A stretch of 64,000 nt of DNA from Rhipicephalus microplus (lineage: Eukaryota; Arthropoda; Arachnida; Ixodida; Ixodidae). A model generated the notes under the pieces. It made no database searches. It was not told the origin of the DNA and saw only the letters and a list, made by a program, of their open reading frames with translations. Every line of letters starts with the position of its first letter. Position 1 is the first letter of the stretch. The DNA lies in the NCBI RefSeq assembly GCF_043290135.1, contig NC_134702.1:75380417-75444416 (forward strand). The letters are read 5' to 3'. The position numbers and the translations under genes are program-made. Shown piece after piece: positions 9,937 to 20,952 of this stretch.

Positions 9937-12589
9937 ATTTCGTGGTAGGAATGAGCGAGTTTGTTGTTGGCGTAACCGAGCTCGTGGTGGTCTTGCAGAG
10001 GGAGACGAACCCACCAACGCCACTGGCGTCGACAGTTTTTCTACTCTTCATGTATTACAAGCGAGTGACTTGCCAGCAAAGTAAGCATGCAGTACTGCTT
10101 CTTATTGCTTCCGGCGTACGAGAATAATCGAATTCTAAACCATCGAATAGGCTAGTGGTGTTGTCGAGCCGCGACAACAGAGTGAATGCGCATGCATCCC
10201 GCGTCCGCACCGTGGTTGCTGGCATATTCGGCAGCGCTGGGCGCGTCTTATGCGAACGACGCTGCGCTTCGGCGGCAGGAGAATTTCGGTCGCTGTAGAA
10301 AGCGGGTGGTTCAGTGTGAACTTGAACTCGTGTCGCCGAAATACCGCCGTCGGCGTTGGCACGGTTGGTTGTGAGCGAAAAATAGTCCGTGAGCAAAAAA
10401 TCTAGAAAGAAGCAAATAAAACAAAGAATAAAGTTTTTTTTCCCACTGAGGAGCAAAACCTGGCCGTTCGCGTGGCAAGCAGGTGTCCTACTACAAAGCT
10501 ACGATGTTACTTGCGGGTGCTTCGGGGAAAAAAAAAACACTACATAAATGCCATGGAGTAGAAGGAGTCTCCTCGACGCATTTAGTTTTACCGGTGCCAC
10601 GACGAAAACGAGCTCATTCGGCAATTTGTAGGCGTATTTGGAAGGCCATCAAACTACGTTGAAAAAGACCGGAATAGTGAAGCCATCGTCGCTAAAACAC
10701 ATAGAAACTTTCAAGCAGCTCTAAAGATAATAGTTTCACACAATATTACTTGAAGCAAAATCTGTCACTAGTGTCTACGCAGGCTCCTTCAGTGGCACTT
10801 GTACCCAAATGGGAATTTCGGAAATTACAGGCCACAGGCCAAGAACGTGATACATCCGATCTGCTTCAGATGTATCACGTTCTTGAGATTCGCAACGCTT
10901 GTTTGCTGAGTGTAAAACAAAGTGATATGAAATTATGTCTAACAGAAACTTTCTTAATTTTTTGTACGCAAACTTTATTGCAAAATGGTTTTGTGACTAG
11001 GCAGTTTAAGCGAAACCTCGACAAATTTAACCGCCAGGGCATGCATTGCTCTGCCATTACATTCCAGATTTCGCATCAAGATGTAATGAATTATTTTTCA
11101 CAACATTACAAACGCTCTTTTTTTGCCATAGAAAGAACGCAATATCTGTTCATGGAAATAGCAGCACATTATCAAATGAGAAACACTTAACGATTCGTCT
11201 CCTGCGATGCCAGCTGCGTCTGTTCAAGTGGTCTGCCCCCAACGCGCCTCTTGTTTTGTTGTGAATTCAAGCCAAAAGAGCGTGGCGGTGCGTCTAGTTC
11301 GCGTCGCCATCGTCTTGCAGTTGGTTTCAACGAGTTTTGGCAAGATGCACTAACAACAAACGTGAACTCGATGTAATGTCCTGCACTTGCATGGGACGCT
11401 ACATCTATGCGCAGTGGTGAGTGGGCGACGCTTCGCTTGAAGTGTCAAAGACGACTTATACAGCTCCAGCACTGTGGTGAATTAAGAGGCCTAGCAGTTT
11501 TCAGCTTCTTTGAACAACAGAAGCGTAGCTTCAGTCCTTTGCACCCACCCCACTACCCAATCTACACGAAGATCGAAACTTATATTCTAGAAAAAGATCC
11601 GCAGAAGTTCGCTGGCTGACGCGATCCAATCCGAAGTCTTTACTTCCCATAATTCCCATGAGAGTACATGATCGCAGCGCCAGATTCCTCTCTAGGTATT
11701 ATTCTATGAAACTCTATGCTAAAAATTGACAACTATGTCCATCTAGTGGAAAACATATCATGCCTTGCCAGAGGCGTTGATCAAGCAAACAGCAAACGCT
11801 AGATATTGTGCTGCCATCTGTGAGGTATTGTGAAACTCTTTATGCCCTCCCATGGCCTCCGAAATTGCAGGCGCGCGGCGTCGTTCTCTCCGGCCTTCCC
11901 AATCACCATGCTTCCTAGTAAAACCAGCAAGTATCACCTGACGCGCCCGGCTCCCACGAGGGGGCGCGTTAAGTGTGGGTTCCTCCAGCGGCGCAGACTA
12001 CGGCAGAAGCAGAGCGCTGCGGCGTTCGCGTGGTTACCTTGCGTGCATGCGTCACTGGCATTCTGCATAGAGGAGAGAAAATTTCGCAGTGAAAGTTTAA
12101 ACGAATGTTAGATTTAATAGTAGCGATTTATAACCAACAGGTAACGGTTTATACAATTGATGTTATGTCTGTAGTTTTTCCTGTTAGAGAAAGTAACGTC
12201 AACTCTGTTTCTTTCAATAAATTTAAGAAATATGTCACACTGCATTGCCTTCTCTACGTCAGATAAGAAACAAAACTTGGGCACGAGACACCAGCATGCA
12301 CAGTGGTGGTGTCAAAAGCGCCGCCGATGCTGAATTCGATAGTAGGTGGGACTATAAAATGCTCCACATTTAATAAAAACTTTCAGCCCAATCCACAAGT
12401 GAGATCGGAGTGCTGCATTTTGCGCTCACGGGTTACACTCATATAAATGAGTCACTTAATTTCTTGTTTCTTTCATGGAACTGCCCCTGATTGAGATTGT
12501 AACGCTGTCTACGCAATTGTTACAGGCGCACTGACGTAAATCACAGCTGCCATGCGTTGCGGGCGTGGTTCTATTGCTTTTTGGGACGA
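9937..12589. other. No gene seen (one notable hairpin)
   Basis: This 2.6-kb interval has no recognised repeat family or protein. The open frame at 10750-11190 (146 codons) has no domain I can name and contains a perfect hairpin, so it is not called as a gene. GC-rich sequence at 11860-12010 is unexplained. Confidence 0.35.
10840..10885. repeat. Perfect inverted repeat, 17-bp arms, 12-base loop
   Basis: The arm CAAGAACGTGATACATC (10840-10856) pairs perfectly with 10869-10885. The loop is 12 bases. A 17-bp perfect stem is unlikely by chance here. It could be a small foldback repeat; no T-run follows, so it is not a terminator. Confidence 0.75.
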
Positions 12590-12599
12590 AGCTCTCTAT

Positions 12600-12795
12600 A
12601 GCAGTACTTAGTCGGTCGTCCTTTTATCCAGTGCCACGTAGTGAGTGATATGAGTGGGGCACAGCGTCCATCCGTCCGATGCGTGCTGAAGTTTGATAGG
12701 AGTCGACGGACGCATAGACGGACATATGCACGTATGCATGGACGGACACTTCGATTCACTAATCATTACTTTTGTGCATATGCTGTGGTTTTGTT
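12600..12795 (+). mobile_element. Minisatellite-bearing element, copy 7 (folded fragment)
   Basis: A degenerate left end (TGATATGAGTGGGGCACAGC) and CGTCCATCCGTCC are followed, after about 30 bases, by the inverse repeat type GGACGCATAGACGGAC, then CACTAATCATTACTTTTGTGC, then ATATGCTGTGG. Both ends look like left ends in opposite orientation, so the copy is a foldback with its body deleted. Confidence 0.5.
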
Positions 12796-13433
12796 TATTT
12801 ATTCCTAGGGCACCGAACAGCGTTTTGCTCCTCGTGAGAAGTCCCACTGAACGTGCCTCATCTATAGGGGAGACCGGTTGGGGCGAACACGACTGGATGG
12901 TGGATCTTTTGCAGAGGCATCCCAATTTTAACTGCTTTGATATGAGCGACGCCAATCTACAGCAAAATAAAAACCCCATTTGAAAGTAGAACGCCCCAGC
13001 GTTGACGTCTCCTCTCGTACTCCTTGACGCGACATTTCCAAACAAACACAAAGTAATATAAAAGCGCAAAACTATTTTTTTTCTTCCGACATAGAAGTTT
13101 CGCCACCAGCGTGGCAGCTTCTTCGACCGCAAGCAAGAGCGCCGCGGGGCGGAAAAAAGAGCGAACCACGCCCGCCTCTGTAAACGTGCGCTCTCCGTGC
13201 GATTGGGACGGCCGGAGAGAAACCTGCCGCGCGCCTGCCATCTCGGAGGCCATGGCTTTCCTCATGGCCACCTGAAGGAGTTTACACTGTAGCCTGGCGC
13301 AGCGGTCGAGCTCGCCTATCCAAGCGGCCGTGCCCTCCTAAGTGGCAAGCAGATGGCGTGGATCTTTGAGGCTACGCGACTCGTGCTTAAGATCAAAAAC
13401 CTTCATTTACCATTTGCGCGCGCGCGCATGCGT
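12796..13433. other. No gene seen
   Basis: Only weak signals. A sequence near 13290-13330 has a box A-like stretch (TGGCGCAGCGGTCGAG) without a matching box B. No protein domain is recognised. Confidence 0.3.
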
Positions 13434-13440
13434 GCGTGTG

Positions 13441-13514
<74 letters not shown>
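13434..13514. repeat. (GT)n microsatellite
   Basis: About 80 bp of GT repeats with two GC interruptions at the left end. The CV/HT-type open frames on both strands here are repeat translations. Confidence 0.9.
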
Positions 13515-13515
<1 letters not shown>

Positions 13516-13792
13516 ACACTTAGCAGTTGAAGGGCGCAATAGGAACCAGATTTTGCTATCGTGCTCAACTCCTAAAAGCAAAGCTTAAGGGTCTCCCTTT
13601 TTTTGCTTCGGCTGCCATCGGTGACTGAGACATTCAAAAAAGTTCTCTAAATTGCGATGCGTATTGAAGGCGGTGCGATGCTTGTGTTTACTGCAACCTT
13701 TCGTATACGTGTTTGCATGTGGTGGTGCTGGTGACGTTTCAAAGACGTACCAGCTTGCACTCAGTCTCACCACATATATCCCCCCCCTTTTT

Positions 13793-13978
13793 TACAGCGA
13801 AAGGTGTTATGACTTTACAACGCGGATCAAGCGCAGTTGTCCGCCGCCGCCGCCGGTGTCCATACCAACATTGTGTGAAATTAGAAAAGAAAACCTGGCC
13901 CCAATTATATAGTGGGGCTCGAACACGGGTACGCTGGGTGCAGGCCCAGTATTCCGCCACTGAGCCACACCAGTGCTT
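13793..13978 (-). mobile_element. tRNA-derived SINE, second family
   Basis: On the minus strand: GTGTGGCTCAGTGGCGG (box A, 13954-13970), then TGTTCGAGCCCC (box B, 13914-13926), a spacer, a (GGC)n-type block GGCGGCGGCGGCGGACAACTG, and a 3' part TAAAGTCATAACACCTTTCG, then CTGTAAAA. The tRNA-like head has recognisable D and T arms. The 3' body differs from the GGTGGTTTTGGGACG family, so it is a distinct SINE. Transcription would be by RNA polymerase III; mobilisation would depend on a LINE. Confidence 0.65.
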
Positions 13979-14601
13979 GGGACTTGTTGGCGAAATTTCC
14001 TTAGGTAGAGGGACACTGAAACACTTAAAAAACGAGATAATGGTGTCATGATACGTAATTTTTCGAAAGTCAAGTCGTAAGTTTGCATAGTCCCACTCAG
14101 ACAACTTTACTTTGTCGAAAACAAGCAGCAGGTGCCATGGCTGACATCGCGAGTCTCGCCGCCGCTGCGATTGGTAAAAGCTCCATGACGTCACTGCCAG
14201 GAAGGTGAGTACACCTGACTGCGCTCGCTGACAGTCAATGCCGTGTTTATCGGCTGAGGCTCTGTGCAGGCTCCCTACCAGGCTGTAGAAATTAGGCGCC
14301 TTTTCCTCTTCTAATTACTACCACCACCACCACCACTATCCGTAGAAATCGGGCAGTTGCGGTAAGTATGGCGGACTGTGAAAGTCGGACCGAGCTCACT
14401 GTACATCCGTACATGTCAGAGCCGGTCCCCACTTTAAGGGTGACAACTGAAGAGGCACAGGAAAGCGAGTTCCAATCAGCCACTTTCACCCGCGTCGGAA
14501 ACATAAACTGGCACGTATAAGATGCTTGCCAGTTCTTAATTTCACTGCATGTACTGTAAAAACAAATTACTCTGAGGTTGGAGTAAAACGCTGGTCCTCT
14601 A
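13979..14601. other. No gene seen
   Basis: No coding frame with family resemblance. A short (CCA)n run near 14320-14335 is visible. From 14602 there is a 15-base match (GCGTCTCTCATAATC) to the SINE 3' module, but homology fades at once. Confidence 0.35.
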
Positions 14602-14674
14602 GCGTCTCTCATAATCCGAACAACTTTGGCTCCGGAGATCAGGAGCAAAGATTTGATCCAGCTCACCGGAGGAA

Positions 14675-14905
14675 TTGCGTGGTGCACCCGGAGTACCTTT
14701 ACCATACACTCTTGGTGACCGGAACAGTTGCATGGCGCCGCCGAAGTATTTTTTACTGTAATTTTTCTTGGGCTGGCTGGAGTGATTACGTGGCACTTCC
14801 GGAGCATTTATCGCGGGTTTCTCACTCCGGCTATCCTGAATTTTTGTGTGGCGCCTCCGGAGTATTTTGCGATTGTACTTTCTTCGTCCGGACAGAATTT
14901 ATTTA
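14675..14905. repeat. Diverged tandem repeat, about 57-bp period, four units
   Basis: The landmark GTGG(C/T)(G/A)C..CCGGAGTA recurs at about 14679, 14732, 14790 and 14848 (spacings 53, 58, 58). Each is followed by T-rich sequence and a CCGG-containing stretch. The spacing is not a constant multiple of three, so the repeat is non-coding although one frame is open across it. Confidence 0.6.
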
Positions 14906-15283
14906 AAGTGAATCAGTACTTTTTAAAAGTGTTTTCTCCACTGTTTATTTATTGTGTACTGATTGTTTTACGCACTCTTTAGGTGAAGGAAGTCCCTATT
15001 TTCATGCGCACTGCAGAGGTATTGTGTGTTATTTTCCATAGAGCTGTAGCAGTTTAGATTCAAAGAAACACTTGAGGTATTATTCATTGATTTATTCATA
15101 AGAAGTTGCGATTTTCGCATTAGTCCCCAGCATTTGGGAAAAGGAGACAAGAATATACAAACATGCGAAAAGCCACCGAACACAAAAAACAATAAGACAG
15201 ATTTTATGAAATTAACCACACTCACGTTTGAAGCGCAGCACTTTGAAATTCAGCCTATATAGCTGCAATACGATGCTCGACAA
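14906..15283. other. No gene seen
   Basis: AT-rich sequence with no recognised feature. Confidence 0.35.
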
Positions 15284-15460
15284 ATGGAGAGAGAGAGAGA
15301 AAGAAACGTCTTTATTCACAAAAGCATAGAGAAGGAGGGCGTGAGAAAAACCCCTAGTCCGGGGTACTTAGGACGACTCCAACGACGAGTCAGACCCGCT
15401 CTATCAGAACTCGGTGGGCCTCGAGAGGTCCATTACGGAGAGCATCGAAGAAAGCATGGC
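15284..15460 (-). pseudogene. I-superfamily LINE 3' end fragment
   Basis: Minus-strand reading gives a short coding tail (FDALRNGPLEAHRVLIERV) followed by a 3' UTR ending in AATAAAGACGTTTCTTTC and CT repeats. The same style of 3' terminus (AATAAAGTTTCCTCTCTCTC) ends the LINE at 18262-20573. This is a very short 5'-truncated copy. Confidence 0.55.
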
Positions 15461-15627
15461 CTGTTTGGATTGATATCACTGCTTCCTGCAAAATTTAGCA
15501 AGAAAGTATCTATACATGAGAACTGCAAATCATGCGAGAGGCACCAAAACTGAGAACAGTGAAGCCATCGACACTCAATAAATCCTCTAGAGTCGGTGAG
15601 TCTATGAGAAGAAAAATCTAAAACTGA

Positions 15628-15743
<116 letters not shown>

Positions 15744-15751
15744 CACACACA

Positions 15752-18261
15752 TACACAGGATGAGCGTTTAATATCAAAAAGCACATTCGATATAATCCAG
15801 TGTCCGACAGCCACAGCATGATACAAACCCACCTAGTGACGCGAACAAAGTTGAAAACTAGCCAATGTTTTCTATATATTTCAAAATCGATAGCTCTACT
15901 TTTGCAGAAACATTCAAAAGCAATTTTTGTCTAAAGTAATCTTATTTTGGTACTTTTTTATACGGCATCAGGAATGCCCAAACCGACCATTTCCTAGTTT
16001 TATAAATTATAGTTCTGTATATTACAGTAGCATTTTAGTTCGTGCTCATCATCATACTTCTACCTAAGGGGGCCCTTGCACTTTGCAGGGTTACGGCCTG
16101 TTTTTAAGGAAAGCCTAGCTCAATCTCTTTTAGAGAATAATTTTCAAGATAAGTTGGCATTGTTTTTTTTTAATTTGCACTGCCCACTCTGTTTCGATAC
16201 TTGTCGTTGTGGACATTTTTCAGAGTAGTTAATGTATGAGCATGTATTTCTTCAATACGAACAGCTTCCAGCACGAAATAAGAAAATGTTCACTAAAACG
16301 CAACAAAATAAATAAGCAATAAAAGGTACAAACATTGCGCCACATAAGCCAACACTATTTCCAGAGAAATAATGAAACGCCTACCAGTTTACTAAACTTT
16401 AAGGTCCATCCAAACGTCCAGGGGCCACAGAAGATGACGCACGTGTAAGCGTCACGACCTGTGCATGCTCCTTGAAGAAATTTTGTTTTCCCCTCTTCTG
16501 CTCACAGGCTAGCGTCGATGCATTGTCCAGATCAAAACTAGGTCTCAACACTATTCGCACTCCCATCTTCCGCCAAGAAAAAAAAACTGCAGCCACAGCC
16601 ATGGCAGCATGACTGAGAGAGAAAAAAAATGCAGTAGCAAGGTTAGTAATCTGTCTCATCATCAACACAAGAAATACAGCTAGTTTTTTTTTGAATGGGT
16701 GCCTTATCTTTCCTTTCAGTACAATGTCCCCTCTGTCTTGGAATGTTGAGCTCGGCTGTCATATGGGTTAACTTTACTACCTTCCTCCCACCCCCTTTCA
16801 CAGACTTGTCGAGCGCTGCACGACCCTTCTGCCAAGAAACTCCTCTGCTCTGTTTTTCTTTTTTAATTCCTCGTCTCCAGAATTGTCCGCTTGTTTCGCC
16901 ACTCTTTTTCTTTTTCTGAAAGCACCACAACCCGTAAAAAATCAGTACACTTATAGAATAATATCTCACATACCACTTCTCCAACCAAAATAACTTTTTC
17001 ACAAGTATGAGTGCGTGTATGCGTTCAAAAGTCTGTACAATTTACATTGCCCTACCTCAATTCATTACATTCAAGAAATTGACGCTGATTTTTGGTATTT
17101 AAGGTATATTAGTTCAGCTTACATATACTATCAAAATAATTTTTACGCAGTGGTTAAATTCTACCTGGCGTTTCTTGATATGGAAAGCGGACAAGTGTTA
17201 CCGTTTCTGTGTAGTGACAAGATTAAAATATCGTTTAATCAGTTAGGTTTACTATAACAAATATTAACGTCTGATAAAAAAAACCTAAAATTATGATATT
17301 TCCCATTGCGGCATATCTATTCAGCGCTTCAAATATAACAACGACTTGATTCAATGTACTGTAGTTATAATGGCGCAAATGCAGTGCGAAAAGGAGAAGT
17401 ACAAAAAAATGAACAACCACAAGCGTTTGGGGTGTTAATTTTTTTAATCTCTTCTTTTTATGCTACATTTACACCATAATCAATCAGTACCAACTCACTC
17501 ACCTCTTCGTTTTGTTGTACCGAAGTTACGTTAAGAGGAAAAAAAAAAACACGTCGGCAGAACAACGCGTTATCAGAATTCCGCTGATTTTTCACTGGCG
17601 TGTTGTGAAATTAGCCTAATATTGATCACATGTTTGGTTTATCAGCCCAACTCTGTCCAATCTTAGCACTACAGGATAATATTAGCACAGGTTATTCAAG
17701 CAGAGCTCACTCATCATTTCCTCGCCGCACCAGCAACCGCCGGGTCTCTCAACACTCACGAGAAAACAATGCGTCCTTCGCTGCCAAGAACCATCACACG
17801 ATTACTGTTGGCATAACTCCCGTCGGTCGTTGATAACCTTGCTGCTTGTCGCTTGTGACATTCCTCCAGAAGGTTCTCTGAATGATTTCCTTTTCTTTAA
17901 CGCGGCCGAACGATTCGCACAATTCTCACTGCACCTGCTTGGTCTGCGCCATGTTGGCTTGTGGGGAACAGCCTCTCGGCGACAAGGTTGCCTACGTCGC
18001 TCCTCCAACAGCCAGTCAATGCCGCTGAGCGATGAACCGGATCAATAGGTGACCGGCACTATGGGCGATCACAGGGAACTGTGGGATACGACGGCTTGCA
18101 GTTCGACGCACCACGCGGCTTAGCAGCGGCTGGCGCGCATTTTGGTATCACTCCGTTGAAAAAAAGTACCTCTACGTGCACTGTCAGTGCTCTTGAAGTT
18201 GTTTTTTTTTCTTTCTGCTAACCGTGACTGCGGCGATCACAAGGTACGAAAGCCATGAATG
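15752..18261. other. No gene seen in 2.5 kb
   Basis: AT-rich on average, with homopyrimidine-rich patches near 16690-16920. Several open frames of 60-120 codons exist but none has a recognisable domain or codon pattern, and frames on opposite strands overlap. A spliced host gene with small exons could hide here; I see no supporting evidence. Confidence 0.35.
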
Positions 18262-18317
18262 GTAAGAGAGAGAGGAAACTTTATTAGAACTTGGCCGGCA
18301 GCTTGGTCTTGGTGGCC
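18262..18317 (-). other. LINE 3' UTR with AATAAA and CTCT tail
   Basis: Downstream (minus) of the ORF2 stop there is a short 3' UTR with TAATAAAG and a terminal CTCTCTCTC repeat. The simple-sequence terminus suggests recognition of the RNA 3' end by the element's own reverse transcriptase. Confidence 0.6.
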
Positions 18318-20573
18318 TCAGATGGCGGCGCTGAGTCCCTGAACTCGGGCGGCATCTTCGGCCTGCCGGACAGCCCAGAGCTGGTCGTTGAGCTCCGAGC
18401 TTCTGAGCGCCGCCTCCCAGCGGCGGCGTCGCCGACGGAGAAGGTCCCCCGCGGCACCCGCAGACGGGACGGCGGCGGGAACGAGTGAGCTCGAGGCTTC
18501 CTGTTGCCTGGTATTGGCAGCCGCCATAGGCGCATCGCGAACGGCGGCCGTTTCTCGACCATTGTTATCGGCGCATTCCCAGAGCATGTGGCGCAGCGTT
18601 GCTCTGTGCCCGCATGCTTTACATAGATCGGTAATGTGTAAGTGCGGGTAGCAGTGGCGTAAGACGACCGGGCTGGGGTAAGAGTGGGTTTGTAGTAAGC
18701 GATAGCTTACGGCATCGTGTCTGTTTAATTTGTCATGCGGTGGCGGGAACTTTCGCCTTTCCAGTCTGTAGTGTTGCGTAATATCTCGGAACGTGATGAG
18801 ACGATCACCCCACGACCATTGTGGTCTGTGTTGTCGCTGCGTGTCTGTCAAGGTGTCTCGATCCGGCAGATCAGAAGCCCCGTTCTCGGGAGCGGAGGCG
18901 GCGGCCACGGAATGTGCCGCGGCTCGGCGAGTGAGACCTCGAGCCGCGGCGTGGGCCGCCTCGTTGCCCGGAAGTGGGACATCGGTGTGTGCCGGGGTCC
19001 AAAGGAGGAAGACTGTTAAATTTTGTTGTGGCGATCGCGACGCTGAGTCACCATCACCGCACCTCTTAAGGATGCGGGCCGCTTCCCGCGAGACGCGGCC
19101 GCGCGCGAAGCCGCGGATTGCTGCCTGCGAGTCGCTGATTACGATCGTAGCGTTCGGCACCGTGGCGATTGCTAGGGCTATCGCGGCTTCTTCGGCCGCC
19201 TCCGTATGTCCCGTGGTCACCGTGGCGCTCGCGAGGAGGCATTTGCCCGCACGGTCAACGACCGCAGCGGCGTGTGCGTGTCTCCCGTCACCATATCTCG
19301 TGGCATCTACGTACACAACTTCGTCGCTAGTGCCGTACTTCTTTTGAAGGTCACTAGCTCGCTGGTTACGGCGCCCGACGTGGTGCGTCGGGTGCATATT
19401 CTTAGGAAGCGGCGGAACAATTAGGCGGTCGCGAACCGAGGCAGGAACATCCGCTTTTTCTCCCTGCTGAGTGTGGTACCGGATGCCAAGTGACTCGAGG
19501 ATGTGTCGACCCGTCTTAGACCCCGACAAGCGTTCGTTTTGCGAAACGACATGGGCCTCAATTAACTCGTCGAGTGAGTTGTGCAGTCCAAGTTCTAGTA
19601 ACTTTTCAGTGCTCGCATTCAGTGGAACTCCAATTGCTCTCTTGAAAGCCTTTCGTATTATACATTCGATCTTGTTTTTTTCTGAGCCTAGCAATTTGAG
19701 GTAGGGGGCAACGTATGTTATACGGCTTATTGCGTACGCCTGCACTAGACGGATCGCGCAGTGTTCGCGCATACCAGTACGTCTGTTCGTGATACGACGT
19801 AGGAGTCGGATCGTGTCGTCTACCGAACGACGTAGTCTTCGCACCGTCTCACCATTATGGCCGTTCGCCTGCAGGTGTAACCCCAGAATTCTAATTTTGT
19901 CTACGTGTGGAATGGGAGTGCCATCTGCCAATAGAACGCTTATTTTGTAGCACTCCCTTTCCTCGTCGCGCGGGGTTTTGCGACCTCTACTTGTAGGTTT
20001 GTAGATTAGAAGTTCCGACTTGGTTGCCGAGCATTCGAGGCCCGTTCCTCGCAAGTACTCCTGAACTTCGCCTACACCTGCCTGGAGCGTACGCTCGATG
20101 TGACCATCACAACCTCCGCCGGGAACCCAGAGGGTGATGTCATCCGCGTAGATACTGTGATACAATCCTTGTGTGCCTAATAATTTCTCGGGTAGCCCCA
20201 ATAGAACTAAATTAAAGAGTAATGGCGAAATTACGGAGCCTTGTGGCGTGCCCCTCGAGCCCATCTCAAATTCTTGCAGTTCCACATCTCCAACGACGAC
20301 GCGTACGCGTCTGCCGGCAAGGAAGTCACGTATGTAATTATATGTTTTTTGTCCTAGTCCTAATGTTTGAACTCTGTTTAAAATTGCTTCGTGTTTAACG
20401 CTGTCGAAGGCCTTTTTAATATCTAGGCCAAGGATCGCCTTGGTTGAGCTGGTAATGTCATCAACAATGTGGTGCTTCAGCTGAAGGAACGCGTCTTGTG
20501 CGGAGAGATTGCGGCGGAATCCTAGCATGGTGTGCGGAAATACATCGCGGACTTCGAGAATGGTAAGGAAACT
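18318..20573 (-). CDS. I-superfamily LINE ORF2, 5'-truncated: reverse transcriptase and RNase H
   Basis: One frame is open for 751 codons from the truncation point near 20573 to a TGA at 18318-18320. Counting from the first ATG (20528), the RT fingers/palm motif LDIKKAFDSVKH is near residue 35, GTPQGSVISPLLFN near 93-106 and the catalytic YADD at 127-130. An RNase H domain follows (VYVDATRYGDG near 405, ISDSQAAIRGF, and PLPGNEAAHAAARG), then a C-terminal zinc-type motif CKACGHRATLRHMLWEC. The endonuclease and the start of the RT are missing, as expected for incomplete reverse transcription. The lack of any stop suggests a recent insertion. Possession of RNase H places it in the I/R1/Tad-like group; the precise clade needs a tree. 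Confidence 0.9.
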   Translation of the reverse strand, partial: SFLTILEVRDVFPHTMLGFRRNLSAQDAFLQLKHHIVDDITSSTKAILGLDIKKAFDSVKHEAILNRVQTLGLGQKTYNYIRDFLAGRRVRVVVGDVELQEFEMGSRGTPQGSVISPLLFNLVLLGLPEKLLGTQGLYHSIYADDITLWVPGGGCDGHIERTLQAGVGEVQEYLRGTGLECSATKSELLIYKPTSRGRKTPRDEERECYKISVLLADGTPIPHVDKIRILGLHLQANGHNGETVRRLRRSVDDTIRLLRRITNRRTGMREHCAIRLVQAYAISRITYVAPYLKLLGSEKNKIECIIRKAFKRAIGVPLNASTEKLLELGLHNSLDELIEAHVVSQNERLSGSKTGRHILESLGIRYHTQQGEKADVPASVRDRLIVPPLPKNMHPTHHVGRRNQRASDLQKKYGTSDEVVYVDATRYGDGRHAHAAAVVDRAGKCLLASATVTTGHTEAAEEAAIALAIATVPNATIVISDSQAAIRGFARGRVSREAARILKRCGDGDSASRSPQQNLTVFLLWTPAHTDVPLPGNEAAHAAARGLTRRAAAHSVAAASAPENGASDLPDRDTLTDTQRQHRPQWSWGDRLITFRDITQHYRLERRKFPPPHDKLNRHDAVSYRLLQTHSYPSPVVLRHCYPHLHITDLCKACGHRATLRHMLWECADNNGRETAAVRDAPMAAANTRQQEASSSLVPAAVPSAGAAGDLLRRRRRRWEAALRSSELNDQLWAVRQAEDAARVQGLSAAI

Positions 20574-20774
20574 TTTTTATTGCACCAAAATGATCTGCAA
20601 TGATTTTATGCTGCTCGGGGCTATAATGTCAGTTTGGCTAGCAGATAAGTTGATACAAAAGACAGTTTTCATTGTATGATACGTTTCTCCAGATACAAAA
20701 TCACCAATTCGAAGACCTCGGGGGACGAGGATGACTGTAGTAGTGTGCTAAAAGCTCATTTCACGATCGCTGTT

Positions 20775-20952
20775 TCGGCTGACATCGTCGGCGGAAATGT
20801 TGTAGGCCCGTGTACTCAGATTTGGGTGCACGTTAAAGAACCTCAGGTGGTCAAAATTTCTGGAGCCCTCCACTACGGCGTCTCTCATAATCATATGGTG
20901 GTTTTGGGACGTTAAACCCCACAAATCTAATCTAATCGGCTGACATCGTCGG
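20775..20952 (+). mobile_element. Ruka-like SINE, 5'-truncated, with 17-bp target-site duplication
   Basis: TCGGCTGACATCGTCGG flanks the insert perfectly (20775-20791 and 20936-20952). The 144-bp insert (20792-20935) lacks the tRNA head and starts at CGGAAATGTTGTAGGCCCG. It continues through GGGTGCACGTTAAAGAACC, the module GGTGGTTTTGGGACGTTAAA and a (TCTAA)n tail. The name Ruka is from memory of tick SINE literature and was not checked by alignment. Confidence 0.85.

Noticed and set aside
10750..11190. 146-codon open frame as a possible gene
   Set aside because: No recognisable domain, contains the perfect hairpin, AT-rich region where such frames occur by chance.
13290..13330. tRNA-like box A (TGGCGCAGCGGTCGAG)
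   Set aside because: No box B at suitable distance and no SINE body recognised.
15752..18261. Host gene exons in the large featureless interval
   Set aside because: No domain, no consistent frame and no credible splice-flanked exon could be identified by eye.
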